DNA of 64,000 bases from Pacificimonas sp963710205 (GCA_963710205.1 CAVPZG010000007.1:215413-279412); one strand, 5' to 3'; positions 54,298-62,769 are shown, numbered from the stretch's first letter. The notes: generated by a model not told the origin, from the sequence alone. Made by a program: numbers and translations.

Positions 54298-54996
54298 TTA
54301 TGCCTTGCGGCGGCGCGCGAAGCCCATGCCGGCAAGACCCAGACCGAAGAGGCCGAGCGCTGCTGGTGCGGGAACGTCCAGATCGGGGATCGTGACGTCG
54401 AGGATCGAAACTTCGAGATCGAGCGCATCGCCGAAGCTGACACCTTCGACACCGGCGTCGATCGTAACGGTGAAGATATCGCTACCCGTCAGGGCCGACG
54501 TGTCGAAAGCCAGCATGATGTCGCGTGGAAAGCCAACTTCCGTATCGACCAGCTGTTCGTCGATGTCCTGCGTCACGCCGTTGATGGCGAACGAATAGGT
54601 GCGCGGGCGGTCGGCAAAGATTTCGTTCAGGCGAAGCATGCCGGAAGCGGCTCCCGTCTGCGCGTCAAAGAAGACCGAACCGACGTCATAGCTGAACGTC
54701 AGGATCGACGACACGCCCGTGTCGTTCGAGAAGATTGCGTTGCCGCCATCGGTGCGGACAGACGCCTGGCTGGGAGGACCGTTCAGGTTGCGGTCGGCAG
54801 TCAGCGTCGTCGTGCGCTGGAACGTGTTCGCGCCAGCTGTGACCATCGCCATCGACGTCACTGTGGCACCGTCGGTTACCAGCGGGTTAGGGCTGAACGG
54901 CGTGTTGAAATCGTCGAGCGCGAGCGTGACAGCTCCAGCGGACGTTGCGAGAGCGGTCGTTGCGGCCATCGCCACCAGAAAACCAATGTTTTTCAT
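54298..54996 (-). CDS. PEP-CTERM sorting-domain protein
   Basis: The 232-residue protein has a signal peptide (MKNIGFLVAMAATTALATSAGAV). It has a beta-rich ectodomain without Cys (ALDDFNTPFSPNPLVTDGA...) and a C-terminal sorting region VPAPAALGLFGLGLAGMGFARRRKA, with the VPxP motif, a hydrophobic helix and a basic end. Such proteins are processed by an exosortase and usually go with exopolysaccharide or biofilm matrix; no exosortase gene is in this window. GGAG is eight bases before ATG 54996. A strong terminator follows. Confidence 0.85.
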   Translation of the reverse strand: MKNIGFLVAMAATTALATSAGAVTLALDDFNTPFSPNPLVTDGATVTSMAMVTAGANTFQRTTTLTADRNLNGPPSQASVRTDGGNAIFSNDTGVSSILTFSYDVGSVFFDAQTGAASGMLRLNEIFADRPRTYSFAINGVTQDIDEQLVDTEVGFPRDIMLAFDTSALTGSDIFTVTIDAGVEGVSFGDALDLEVSILDVTIPDLDVPAPAALGLFGLGLAGMGFARRRKA

Positions 54997-55274
54997 ATCT
55001 TTAACTCCAGACTTACAAAGAAAGCAACAAATGTGCGCCATCTCATGATTAATTCTGCCCATATCCAAGCATGTTCCATGCCAGCAATGAAATCCTCAAC
55101 GAATCCATTGATTTGTCCGTTAACCATTATGAATGAGTGAAAAAAGTGTAAACTCCACCGACACTTGCCGATCATGTGGCGGGCCGCCCGAACCGGGCCT
55201 TGCGCGCGCCCTTGTCCTGTCCATCTTGCCGCGCCGTCTTGCCCGCACACCGCCCCTCGGCTAGCTGCGCGGGC

Positions 55275-57083
55275 ATGACCACGACACCCCTTTCCCATAT
55301 CCGCAACTTCTCGATCATCGCGCATATCGACCACGGCAAGTCCACGCTGGCCGACCGCCTGATCCAGACGACGGGCGGCCTGACGCAACGGGAGATGACG
55401 GAACAGCTTCTCGACAACATGGATATCGAGCGCGAGCGCGGCATCACGATCAAGGCGCAGACCGTCCGCCTGAACTACACCGCGCAGAACGGCGAGACCT
55501 ATCAGCTCAACCTGATGGATACGCCCGGCCATGTCGATTTCGCCTATGAGGTTTCCCGCTCCCTCGCCGCCTGCGAGGGCGCGCTCCTCGTTGTCGATGC
55601 GGCCCAGGGCGTGGAAGCGCAGACACTGGCCAACGTCTATCAATCCATCGAGCACGACCACGAAATCGTCCCTGTCATCAACAAGGTCGACCTGCCCGCC
55701 GCCGACGTTGAAAAGGTCCGCGCCGAGATCGAGGAGATTGTCGGTCTGCCCGCGGACGACGCCGTCCTGACGTCGGCCAAGACCGGCATCGGGATAGAAG
55801 ACGTGCTGGAAGCCGTCGTCCAGCGCATCCCGCCGCCGAAGGGCGATGCCGATGCACCGCTGAAGGCCATGCTCGTCGACAGCTGGTACGACCCCTATCT
55901 CGGCGTGGTCATCCTCGTGCGCATCGTCGAGGGCACGCTGACAAAGGGCATGCAGGTCAAGTTCATGCAGACCGGCGAGACGCACCTGATCGACCGCGTC
56001 GGCTGCTTCACCCCGAAGCGGGTGGAACTCGACCGGCTTGGTGTCGGCGAGATTGGCTTCATTACCGCGCAGATCAAGGAAGTGGCGCAAACCCGCGTCG
56101 GCGATACGATCACCAGTGCGAGGAATGGCACGGCGAAGGCCCTGCCCGGCTTCAAGGAGGTCCAGCCGGTCGTCTTCTGCGGCATGTTCCCGATCGACGC
56201 TGCGGACTTCGAAAAGCTGCGCGACAGCCTGGGCAAACTCCGCCTCAACGACGCCTCGTTTCACTGGGAAGCGGAATCGAGCGCCGCACTCGGCTTTGGC
56301 TTCCGCTGCGGCTTTCTCGGGCTGCTGCATCTCGAAATCATCCAGGAACGCCTTACCCGCGAATATGATCTCGACCTGATCACCACGGCGCCCTCGGTCG
56401 TCTACAAGGTACACATGACCAATGGCGAGCTGAAGGAACTGCACAACCCCGCCGACATGCCGGATCCCGTCAAGGTCGCGAATATGGAGGAGCCCTGGAT
56501 CGAGGCCGTCATCTATGTTCCCGACGAATATCTCGGCTCCATCCTGAAGCTTTGCCAGGACCGCCGCGGCATTCAGAAGAACCTGACCTATGTCGGCGGC
56601 CGCGCGCAAATCACGTACGAACTGCCGCTGAATGAAGTGGTGTTCGATTTCTATGACCGGCTCAAAAGCATTTCCCGCGGTTATGCGAGTTTCGACTATC
56701 ACCAGATCGGCTATCGCGAAGGCGATCTCGTCAAGATGAACATCTTGGTAAATGCCGAACCAGTTGATGCCCTTAGCATGGTTGTTCACCGCAGCGTGGC
56801 AGAAAGTCGTGGCAGGGGCCTGTGCGAGCGGCTGAAAGACCTGATACCGCGCCATCTGTTCAAAATTCCGATCCAGGCTGCGATCGGCGGCAAAGTCATC
56901 GCCCGCGAAACCATCAGCGCCATGCGAAAAGACGTGACCGCCAAATGCTATGGCGGCGACATCTCGCGCAAGAAGAAGCTGCTGGAAAAGCAGAAGAAGG
57001 GGAAGGCGCGGATGCGGGAATATGGGAATGTGAGCATTCCGCAGGAGGCGTTTATTGCGGCGCTGCGGATGGGGGAGGAGTGA
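55275..57083 (+). CDS. lepA: Elongation factor 4 (LepA)
   Basis: The ribosome-bound GTPase LepA acts in initiation and back-translocation. HIRNFSIIAHIDHGKSTLADRLIQ is the start with G1, MDTPGHVDFAYEVSR is G3 and NKVDLPAADVE is G4. The C-terminal ending DVTAKCYGGDISRKKKLLEKQKKGKARMREYGNVSIPQEAFIAAL is LepA-specific. ATG 55275 gives 602 residues; 33 further open codons upstream are not conserved. Confidence 0.97.
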   Translation: MTTTPLSHIRNFSIIAHIDHGKSTLADRLIQTTGGLTQREMTEQLLDNMDIERERGITIKAQTVRLNYTAQNGETYQLNLMDTPGHVDFAYEVSRSLAACEGALLVVDAAQGVEAQTLANVYQSIEHDHEIVPVINKVDLPAADVEKVRAEIEEIVGLPADDAVLTSAKTGIGIEDVLEAVVQRIPPPKGDADAPLKAMLVDSWYDPYLGVVILVRIVEGTLTKGMQVKFMQTGETHLIDRVGCFTPKRVELDRLGVGEIGFITAQIKEVAQTRVGDTITSARNGTAKALPGFKEVQPVVFCGMFPIDAADFEKLRDSLGKLRLNDASFHWEAESSAALGFGFRCGFLGLLHLEIIQERLTREYDLDLITTAPSVVYKVHMTNGELKELHNPADMPDPVKVANMEEPWIEAVIYVPDEYLGSILKLCQDRRGIQKNLTYVGGRAQITYELPLNEVVFDFYDRLKSISRGYASFDYHQIGYREGDLVKMNILVNAEPVDALSMVVHRSVAESRGRGLCERLKDLIPRHLFKIPIQAAIGGKVIARETISAMRKDVTAKCYGGDISRKKKLLEKQKKGKARMREYGNVSIPQEAFIAALRMGEE

Positions 57084-57084
57084 G

Positions 57085-58545
57085 CTAACTTACTGAAAAA
57101 TCGTCAATTGCCGCCATTAACTTCTGAAGCTTGTCCACATCTTTTCTATGTGCCAGATAGTCAGCGTAGATTCGCGATGATGTTTCAAGGAGACTTTCGT
57201 AAAATATAATTCTTGCGCCTTGCGCGTTGAGCGTTGCTTGGGATGCCGTCTCGCCACCCGGATTGGACCAATCGGAGGGTGGCTTGCCAAGTACGATAAC
57301 TATCTCGACGGGCTCTTTGTCTAAATTGGCCTTTTTCAGCACTTTCGTCATACCGGAACGATACTTTGAAACTTGCTCAGCAAGTTTAAACGACGTTGTA
57401 TTAACTCGCGGTCTCTTCAGTTCGACAATAACATGCTTTCCAGCAGTTTTTCGATATCCAATGTCAATTCGCGCCCTCTTCTCGGTAGCAGTAAGAGTGG
57501 AAGTCACTTGATCAATAACCTTGTCTACTTGTCGCTCCATATAATCTGTAGCGTCAGCCCTTTCCCAAGAAGGGTCAATAAGCCACAAGTGATCAAAAAG
57601 ATACTTCTGAATGACCTTTTCCAGAGCATTACTATCCACTTTATCTTCTAGAGCGCGCAATACTCCGACCCTGGATCTCACTATCTGCCCATATAAGTTG
57701 GCCTCTAATCCATCAACTTCAGAAAACAATTCAAGTAGAGTAGGAACACCTTCATCACTAATATTCTCGAGACGATCGAGATTTTCATTAAGTCGGTGAA
57801 ACTCAAAGGCTAGTACTGACTGTTTAATCAGCGATTTTTCCTCAGTATCAGAAGCTTCGATTTTATTTAACTTTCCAATCCATTGTTTAGCCTTGATACG
57901 CGTTTTCGGTTTGAGAGTATCAATCCAATCTTTCACGACTGGAATTTTCAAAGCACTCTTAGCCCCCGAGTCTACGCGCAAAGCACCCCACCTATTTTGG
58001 ATATACTTCAATTCTCGAGAAATAAATTCTTTTAATTCGAGATAACGAGGATCCCCTTCAACTAAACTTTGTCGACTACTAGTTGCTGCATCATCATCTT
58101 TTGATTTTTCGTCTAACCATAAATCTAAGCCATCAACTCTTAATTCGCCTATCAAATAACTTGCATAAACACCGCGCTCTGTAAAGGTGTCAAGAATATC
58201 TTCTTGAGCCATTTTACCACGCACAAATATCGCAATTCTGTTTAAATTATCACCACCTTCCTCGTCTTTAAGCTGACTTGATTCTTTGACTGTTCCTAGC
58301 CAGCCGGAAATTTTCACTCCTCCGGGAGCAGCGCTTGATTTCCTTTGCTCATGATGTTCAACAACTTTAGATCGCTTGATAACATCTTTTTGGTCACCAT
58401 ATGTCCAAAGGTATTGAAGTTTTTCGTAATATTCCCGATCGTCAACTTTAACTTCATCGCCATCTATAAAGACACGAAAGCTTTCAGTCTCTATAACCTG
58501 AAAGCGTCTTGCTACTCGTTTTCTCAATGCTTTTGGCGTGGCCAA
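57085..58545 (-). CDS. GHKL ATPase-nuclease of the methyltransferase/Vsr locus, C-terminal part
   Basis: The 486-residue frame opens with a TTG inside the end of the ATPase frame and is best read as the continuation of that protein. First comes a domain like the S5/second domain of MutL- and MORC-type GHKL proteins (GGVKISGWLGTVKESSQLKDEEGGDNLNRIAIFVRGKMAQEDIL...YLIGELRVDGLDLW). A helical middle follows. The C-terminal part (about residues 310-430) has RIDIGYRKTAGKHVIVELKRP, the D...ExK pattern of PD-(D/E)XK nucleases. It would cut DNA under control of the ATPase. The DNA is clearly AT-richer than the flanks. It could also be translated separately, but no good ribosome-binding site is visible. 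Confidence 0.8.
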   Translation of the reverse strand: MATPKALRKRVARRFQVIETESFRVFIDGDEVKVDDREYYEKLQYLWTYGDQKDVIKRSKVVEHHEQRKSSAAPGGVKISGWLGTVKESSQLKDEEGGDNLNRIAIFVRGKMAQEDILDTFTERGVYASYLIGELRVDGLDLWLDEKSKDDDAATSSRQSLVEGDPRYLELKEFISRELKYIQNRWGALRVDSGAKSALKIPVVKDWIDTLKPKTRIKAKQWIGKLNKIEASDTEEKSLIKQSVLAFEFHRLNENLDRLENISDEGVPTLLELFSEVDGLEANLYGQIVRSRVGVLRALEDKVDSNALEKVIQKYLFDHLWLIDPSWERADATDYMERQVDKVIDQVTSTLTATEKRARIDIGYRKTAGKHVIVELKRPRVNTTSFKLAEQVSKYRSGMTKVLKKANLDKEPVEIVIVLGKPPSDWSNPGGETASQATLNAQGARIIFYESLLETSSRIYADYLAHRKDVDKLQKLMAAIDDFSVS

Positions 58546-59087
58546 GTCTGCCGCCGCCTAAGATTTGTTAGCGTGATGCGAGTACCATGCTCGAACTCGA
58601 TTTGATCAGAGGTAACGTTTCTTGGTGTATAAGTGGTGGAGTCACTCCCATCAGTCTCTATTTTTTCGCGAATATCCGGCAAATGCATTTTAAAAGCGCT
58701 TTGTTCGCCATCTTTAACGGTCTCGACTAGGACTGTATCAGCTATAGAAAACAAAGAAAGCTTTCCAATGCCTTTCCTTCCCATAGGCTGGCGCTTATGT
58801 TTCGGCGTCAAACCGGGTTGACCGCTTCTCCGGCGATAACCCACTGTAAGAAAGCGCTGGTTTACTTCCTGCTCAGTCATACCCAAGCCGTCATCAGTTA
58901 TGGTAATTTTTTTGCGACTGCTATCCCACGTAATGCTTACACGTTCAGCGTCTGCATCATAGGCATTTGCTACAATCTCTGAAAGCACAGCTGCCATGTT
59001 ACTATACAAATTTATGCCGAGATGCTCCAAAGAGTTGAGGCTGATAGTTAATTGAAATTTATCGGTTGAGTTTTCATTCATTGTCAT
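58524..59087 (-). CDS. GHKL ATPase-nuclease of the methyltransferase/Vsr locus, N-terminal ATPase part
   Basis: This part holds a complete GHKL ATP-binding site: EIVANAYDADAERV (N box with Glu and Asn), ITDDGLGMT (G1), GRKGIGKLSLFSIAD (G2) and FEHGTRITL (G3). This is the MutL/MORC-like arrangement. The ATG at 59087 overlaps the methyltransferase stop by four bases (ATGA). The frame ends after 15 unrelated residues (RRRQTWPRQKH) just past the ATPase core, while the next frame continues with DLATPKALRKRVARRFQV. The whole span 57085-59087 is two bases over a multiple of three, so one missing base near 58550 restores a ~667-residue protein. Confidence 0.8.
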   Translation of the reverse strand: MTMNENSTDKFQLTISLNSLEHLGINLYSNMAAVLSEIVANAYDADAERVSITWDSSRKKITITDDGLGMTEQEVNQRFLTVGYRRRSGQPGLTPKHKRQPMGRKGIGKLSLFSIADTVLVETVKDGEQSAFKMHLPDIREKIETDGSDSTTYTPRNVTSDQIEFEHGTRITLTNLRRRQTWPRQKH

Positions 59088-60115
59088 CGGCATCCAATAA
59101 GAATTGTCTGTCCAACTGCGCGCCCAAGATTGACTGGCACAGCGTTCCCAATCCACCGACCGATTTCCTTCATTTTGGGCCGCTCACCTTTAGGAAGAAA
59201 ATCGTAATCTTCAGGGAAGGATTGAAGAATCGCCGCCTCACGCAAGCTTATAGCTCGATCCTGATCGGGGTGCCCAAACCTGCCGTTTCCAAAGCCAAAA
59301 CATTGCGTTGTCATCGTCGGTGCTGGTTTATCCCAAGTCATTCGCGCATAGACACCCGGATACGTTTTGCCAGTCGCCCGACGATGGCAGGCCGCCCGTA
59401 AATCTTCTGGCCAATCACGCCAAGTACCACCAGGTTTTGCAGCCTTCATACGCCGCATATTCAGTTCGGATAGTGACGAAGACGTATGAAGGGGGTCCGA
59501 TGGATGCTTCGCTCCTGCCTCAATCGGTGGGAGATGCCCAATGGCATCTCTTACCGTCAGCCCTACATTTTCAGCGGGGATCAGAGAGCCTATTTTCGTC
59601 CCACGTGCGGCAACTACAACCAAGCGTCGCCGCTTCTGCGGTACGCCGAAGATCTCACATTTTGCTATAGTTGCCCTGATAGGATAGCCTGCTTCGTTCA
59701 AAATATCCTTGAACCTGCGGAAAACGGCACCGTCTTTATAGCGCTTTAATGCGGGAACGTTTTCCATTGTAACGAAATCCGGCTGCACCTCGGCAGCTAA
59801 CTGAGCAAATTTCTCGACCAGCCCCCATTGAGGATCTTCTGCATAACGCTGCTTATATGTCGAAAATGGCTGACAAGGGGCGCAGCCTGCCAAAACAGTC
59901 GGAGCATTGCCGGTGTAATGCTTCTTGATTTCGTCGGCAGTCAACTTGCCGACATCGGCCGCGATAAATTCGGCTTGATTGTTCGTCTCGAATGCATGTT
60001 TGCATCGAGCGTCAGTGTCGTAGCCGGCCAGAATATTGCACCCAGCCAGCTTCAGGCCATGGCTAAGGGCGCCTACCCCGCAAAAGAGATCGACCACTTC
60101 TGGCGAGCCAGTCAT
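59084..60115 (-). CDS. DNA (cytosine-5) methyltransferase
   Basis: The 343-residue C5 methylase has motif I DLFCGVGALSHG, motif IV GCAPCQPFS with the catalytic Cys, motif VI FVTMENVPAL, motif VIII QKRRRLVVV, a short target-recognition region (about 205-265), motif IX SLREAAILQSFPEDY and motif X IGNAVPVNLG. It overlaps vsr upstream and the GHKL gene downstream by four bases each, so the three are one operon. The target sequence cannot be read from the protein. Base composition is lower in GC than the flanks, which suggests horizontal acquisition. Confidence 0.93.
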   Translation of the reverse strand: MTGSPEVVDLFCGVGALSHGLKLAGCNILAGYDTDARCKHAFETNNQAEFIAADVGKLTADEIKKHYTGNAPTVLAGCAPCQPFSTYKQRYAEDPQWGLVEKFAQLAAEVQPDFVTMENVPALKRYKDGAVFRRFKDILNEAGYPIRATIAKCEIFGVPQKRRRLVVVAARGTKIGSLIPAENVGLTVRDAIGHLPPIEAGAKHPSDPLHTSSSLSELNMRRMKAAKPGGTWRDWPEDLRAACHRRATGKTYPGVYARMTWDKPAPTMTTQCFGFGNGRFGHPDQDRAISLREAAILQSFPEDYDFLPKGERPKMKEIGRWIGNAVPVNLGRAVGQTILIGCR

Positions 60116-60525
60116 TTCGGTTCACTCAGAAAATTGGTGAGCCGTAAAATCAACCCCTCACGATCTTTGGTTTCGCATTCCCAAACGATCATGACTCCCC
60201 AACCTATCCCTTCAAGTGCGCTTATAGCGCTCTTATCTCGTTCGACGTTTCGGTCAAATTTTTCTTGCCAGAACGAAACGTTCGTTTTGGGTGTGGTGGC
60301 CTTGGAACAATTATGTCGATGCCAAAAACAACCATGGACGAAAATCGCCTTCTTCAATCCAGGGAAAACTAAATCGGGGCGACCCGGCAAGTCCTTGCGG
60401 TGCAGACGGAATCGATAACCTAATCCGTGGGCCAATCGCCGGACAATCAACTCCGGTTTTGTATTTTTCGCTTTCACGCGGCCCATCAGCCAGGATCGAT
60501 GCTCTGCGGATAAAGTGTCGGCCAT
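60112..60525 (-). CDS. vsr: Very short patch repair endonuclease (Vsr)
   Basis: Vsr nicks next to T:G mismatches that arise when 5-methylcytosine deaminates, protecting the methylase target from mutation. MADTLSAEHRSWLMGRVKAKNTKPELIVRRLAHGLGYRFRLHRKDLPGRPDLVFPGLKKAIFVHGCFWHRHNCS contains the catalytic Asp (GRPDLVF) and His (GCFWHRH) and the zinc-site residues. ATG 60525 gives 137 residues; an ATG at 60546 is possible. It is the first gene of the three-gene locus. Confidence 0.93.
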   Translation of the reverse strand: MADTLSAEHRSWLMGRVKAKNTKPELIVRRLAHGLGYRFRLHRKDLPGRPDLVFPGLKKAIFVHGCFWHRHNCSKATTPKTNVSFWQEKFDRNVERDKSAISALEGIGWGVMIVWECETKDREGLILRLTNFLSEPK

Positions 60526-60612
60526 TAAGGCAATATAGGCAGACACGAACCTAAATCGACCGCGACAATCCCTGCCGTGGCCAATGTCCTATGGGCATGT
60601 CAAATTCACCCC

Positions 60613-60991
60613 ATGCTAACCGTCTACTACAACTCCGCCTGCCCAGTCTGCAAAGCAGGGATCGAGGATCAGCGGACCCGCATGACCAGGCGTGACGTGC
60701 GCGGGAATGTGGAATGGGTAGACATCGCCTGCAATGCCGATGTGCTCGCCCCGCTGGGGCTGGAGGTCGAGGCGGTGCGGCATAGCCTGCATGTCGTGGA
60801 GGACGGCCGGATGCGCGCCAGGTTGCATGTGGGCGCGGATGCGTTTCTGGCGCTGGCGCGCGCCAGCGCCGGGGCAGCGGTGGCTGTTGCCGCTGTTCGG
60901 GAACAGGCTCATTCTGCCCCTGACGCGCTTCGCCTACGACCGCTTCGCCGACCTGCTCTACTGGTGGAACCGGCGCAGGGGTCGGTGGTAG
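60613..60991 (+). pseudogene. DCC-family (DUF393) thiol-disulfide oxidoreductase, frameshifted
   Basis: The N-terminal part MLTVYYNSACPVCKAGIEDQRTRM has the CxxC of the DCC family and continues to AFLALARA. The C-terminal part, typical for the family (PGQRWLLPLFGNRLILPLTRFAYDRFADLLYWWNRRRGRW), is in another frame. The span 60613-60991 is one base over a multiple of three, so one extra base in the GC repeat near 60866 explains the break; removing it gives about 125 residues. Uncorrected, the first frame runs on to 61029 with a low-complexity tail. Function in this family is poorly known. Confidence 0.75.
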
Positions 60992-61029
60992 CTGGCGGTG
61001 GTAGGGGTGGTGGTAGGGCCGCAATCTGA

Positions 61030-61408
61030 CGCGCGGCAGCATCTCTTCGCTTTCCTACACCAGGGCGGATCGGGTATTCTGGGCTGTTCGGGACACGGCC
61101 AACGGGATGGGGAATTGGCGCATGGGCGGGGCGAGCACACAGGCGCGCGCAACGGGCGAATATAGGGGGGGGCGTGGGCGGACACTTCGCACGCATGCCG
61201 ACCATCCCGACCATCCGCAAAACCGCCACCCCGTCCAGCGGACGCGAAACGCGTGTGACCCGTGTGACCCTGAAGGCGAAACGCGTGTGACCCGTGTGAC
61301 CCATGTCAGGGGCTTTGGACGATCTCCCGCGCGTTTCGCCTGCGCTTCCGCTCCCTGTTTGCCGCGTTTGCCAAAACTGTTCCGGCACTGTAACTCCCGT
61401 GAAAACAC
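61030..61408. other. 379-bp intergenic region upstream of the ECF sigma gene
   Basis: No convincing gene is seen. It holds a run of eight G at about 61167-61174, a pair of 27-bp direct repeats (61244-61302), and the upstream control region of the sigma factor gene. No clear -35/-10 pair could be fixed. Confidence 0.5.
61244..61302. repeat. Tandem 27-bp direct repeat
   Basis: Two identical copies (61244-61270 and 61276-61302) begin GCGAAACGCGTGTGACC and each contains GTGTGACCC twice in a row, so the unit is itself internally repeated. The period is 32 bases. It lies about 110 bases upstream of the ECF sigma start and could be a binding site array or a simple slippage product. Confidence 0.6.
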
Positions 61409-62014
61409 ATGGGGTTGAACGGTGTGCCGACGGAAGTGACCGCAAATGCCAGCACGCGCCGCACCGCGCCTTTGACCGGGCTTGATACCGCCATCGCCGC
61501 CATGGCCAACGGCGACCGCGACGCCGCCCGCGACGTTTATAATATGACGCACGCGAAACTATTTGGCATCGCGCTCCGTATCTTGCACGACCGAAGCGCT
61601 GCGGAGGATGTGTTGCAAACCGTTTATATCTCCGTCTGGCAAAAGGCGGCGCAATTCGATGCGGGGCGCGCCAGCCCGATCAGCTGGTTGTCCACAATGA
61701 CGCGCAACCGGTCCATCGACGCGCTTCGGAAATCCGCGCGCCAGCCCGCCGTGGGCGGCGTGGACAGCGACATGCTGCACCTCTCCGACCCCTCCCCCAC
61801 CCCCGAACATCTGGCAGAGCGCGCCGACGACCTGGCCCGGCTCGACGCCTGTCTTGATGGTCTGGGCAAAAAACATGCCGATGCCATCCGCAGCGCCTTT
61901 CTCGACGGCCACAGTTATCCCACGCTGGCCGAGCGCGCCGCCGTGCCGCTCGGGACGATGAAAAGCTGGATTCGTCGGGCGCTTCTGAAACTGCGTGACT
62001 GTCTGTCGGCATGA
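61409..62014 (+). CDS. ECF-type RNA polymerase sigma factor
   Basis: The 201-residue protein has sigma region 2 (DVYNMTHAKLFGIALRILHDRSAAEDVLQTVYISVWQKAAQFDAGRASPISWLSTMTRNRSIDALRK) and region 4 (LDACLDGLGKKHADAIRSAFLDGHSYPTLAERAAVPLGTMKSWIRRALLKLRDCL), with a short linker and no region 1 or 3. Its stop overlaps the start of an anti-sigma gene by four bases (ATGA), the usual pairing. No Shine-Dalgarno is visible at ATG 61409; a GTG at 61436 is an alternative start. Its regulon may include the adhesin gene 1 kb downstream. Confidence 0.92.
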   Translation: MGLNGVPTEVTANASTRRTAPLTGLDTAIAAMANGDRDAARDVYNMTHAKLFGIALRILHDRSAAEDVLQTVYISVWQKAAQFDAGRASPISWLSTMTRNRSIDALRKSARQPAVGGVDSDMLHLSDPSPTPEHLAERADDLARLDACLDGLGKKHADAIRSAFLDGHSYPTLAERAAVPLGTMKSWIRRALLKLRDCLSA

Positions 62015-62769
62015 CGGACGACCAGATCCCCACCGGCGAAGAGCCGACCTTCGCCGCGGCGGAATATGTCCTGGGGCTGACCGACGCGCCGGAACGCGCG
62101 GCTGCCGAACGCCGCGTGCTGACCGACGCGGATTTCCGCGCCGCCGTCGCATTCTGGGAGGACCGCTTCGCGCCGCTTTTCGATCAGGTCACACCTGTCA
62201 CGGCCGACCCCGGCCTGTGGGACCGTATCGCGGCGAGAATGGGCGGAGAAGCTGCTGCCGCGCCTGACATCGCCAATGACAACATGACGGGCGTCGCCCC
62301 GTGGTGGCGCGGTTACGGCATCGGCATGACCGGCCTTGCCGCCGTTCTCCTCGGCCTGCTCGTCATTCCGCGTCAGGCAACGGACATGGTGCAGACGCCC
62401 GCCCCGCCCGTGGTCCTGCCGGACGCACCCCCGCCACCGCCCGTCCAGCTGCTCAGCGCCCGCGTCGCGCCAGAGGAGGGGGTGCCCGTCGCCATCATCA
62501 CCTATCTGCCGTCTGAAAACCGCCTGTACGTCTCTCCCTTCGTGGTGGACGCGAGCGCCGAGAACAGCCCGCAGCTCTGGTTCATTCCAGAGGGCGGTGC
62601 CCCGCGCTCGCTTGGCCTGATCTCGCAGGACAGCCCATCGATGGTCGAAGTACCGGCCGACTTCACCTCGGCCGATACGCTCGCCATCTCGATCGAGCCC
62701 CTCGGTGGTTCTCCGACCGGGGCGCCCACCGGCCCCATTGTCGGCACGGGCGCGCTCGACACGCTCTGA
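62011..62769 (+). CDS. Anti-sigma factor, RskA-type
   Basis: The 252-residue membrane protein has a cytoplasmic N-terminus (TFAAAEYVLGLTDAPERAAAERRVLTDADFRAAVAFWEDRFAPLF) typical of anti-sigma-K domains. One membrane helix (GIGMTGLAAVLLGLLVIP, about residues 108-125) follows, then a Pro-rich linker and a periplasmic RskA-like domain (PVAIITYLPSENRLYVSPF...SPQLWFIPEGGAPRSLGLIS...LAISIEPLGGSPTGAPTGPIVGTGAL). No HxxxCxxC zinc motif is present. It should hold the ECF sigma factor at the membrane until an envelope signal releases it. Confidence 0.9.
   Translation: MTDDQIPTGEEPTFAAAEYVLGLTDAPERAAAERRVLTDADFRAAVAFWEDRFAPLFDQVTPVTADPGLWDRIAARMGGEAAAAPDIANDNMTGVAPWWRGYGIGMTGLAAVLLGLLVIPRQATDMVQTPAPPVVLPDAPPPPPVQLLSARVAPEEGVPVAIITYLPSENRLYVSPFVVDASAENSPQLWFIPEGGAPRSLGLISQDSPSMVEVPADFTSADTLAISIEPLGGSPTGAPTGPIVGTGALDTL

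Noticed and set aside
54993..56855. 620-codon open frame on the minus strand opposite lepA
   Set aside because: Antisense shadow of a highly conserved gene; its length follows from codon bias, and the sequence shows no domain.
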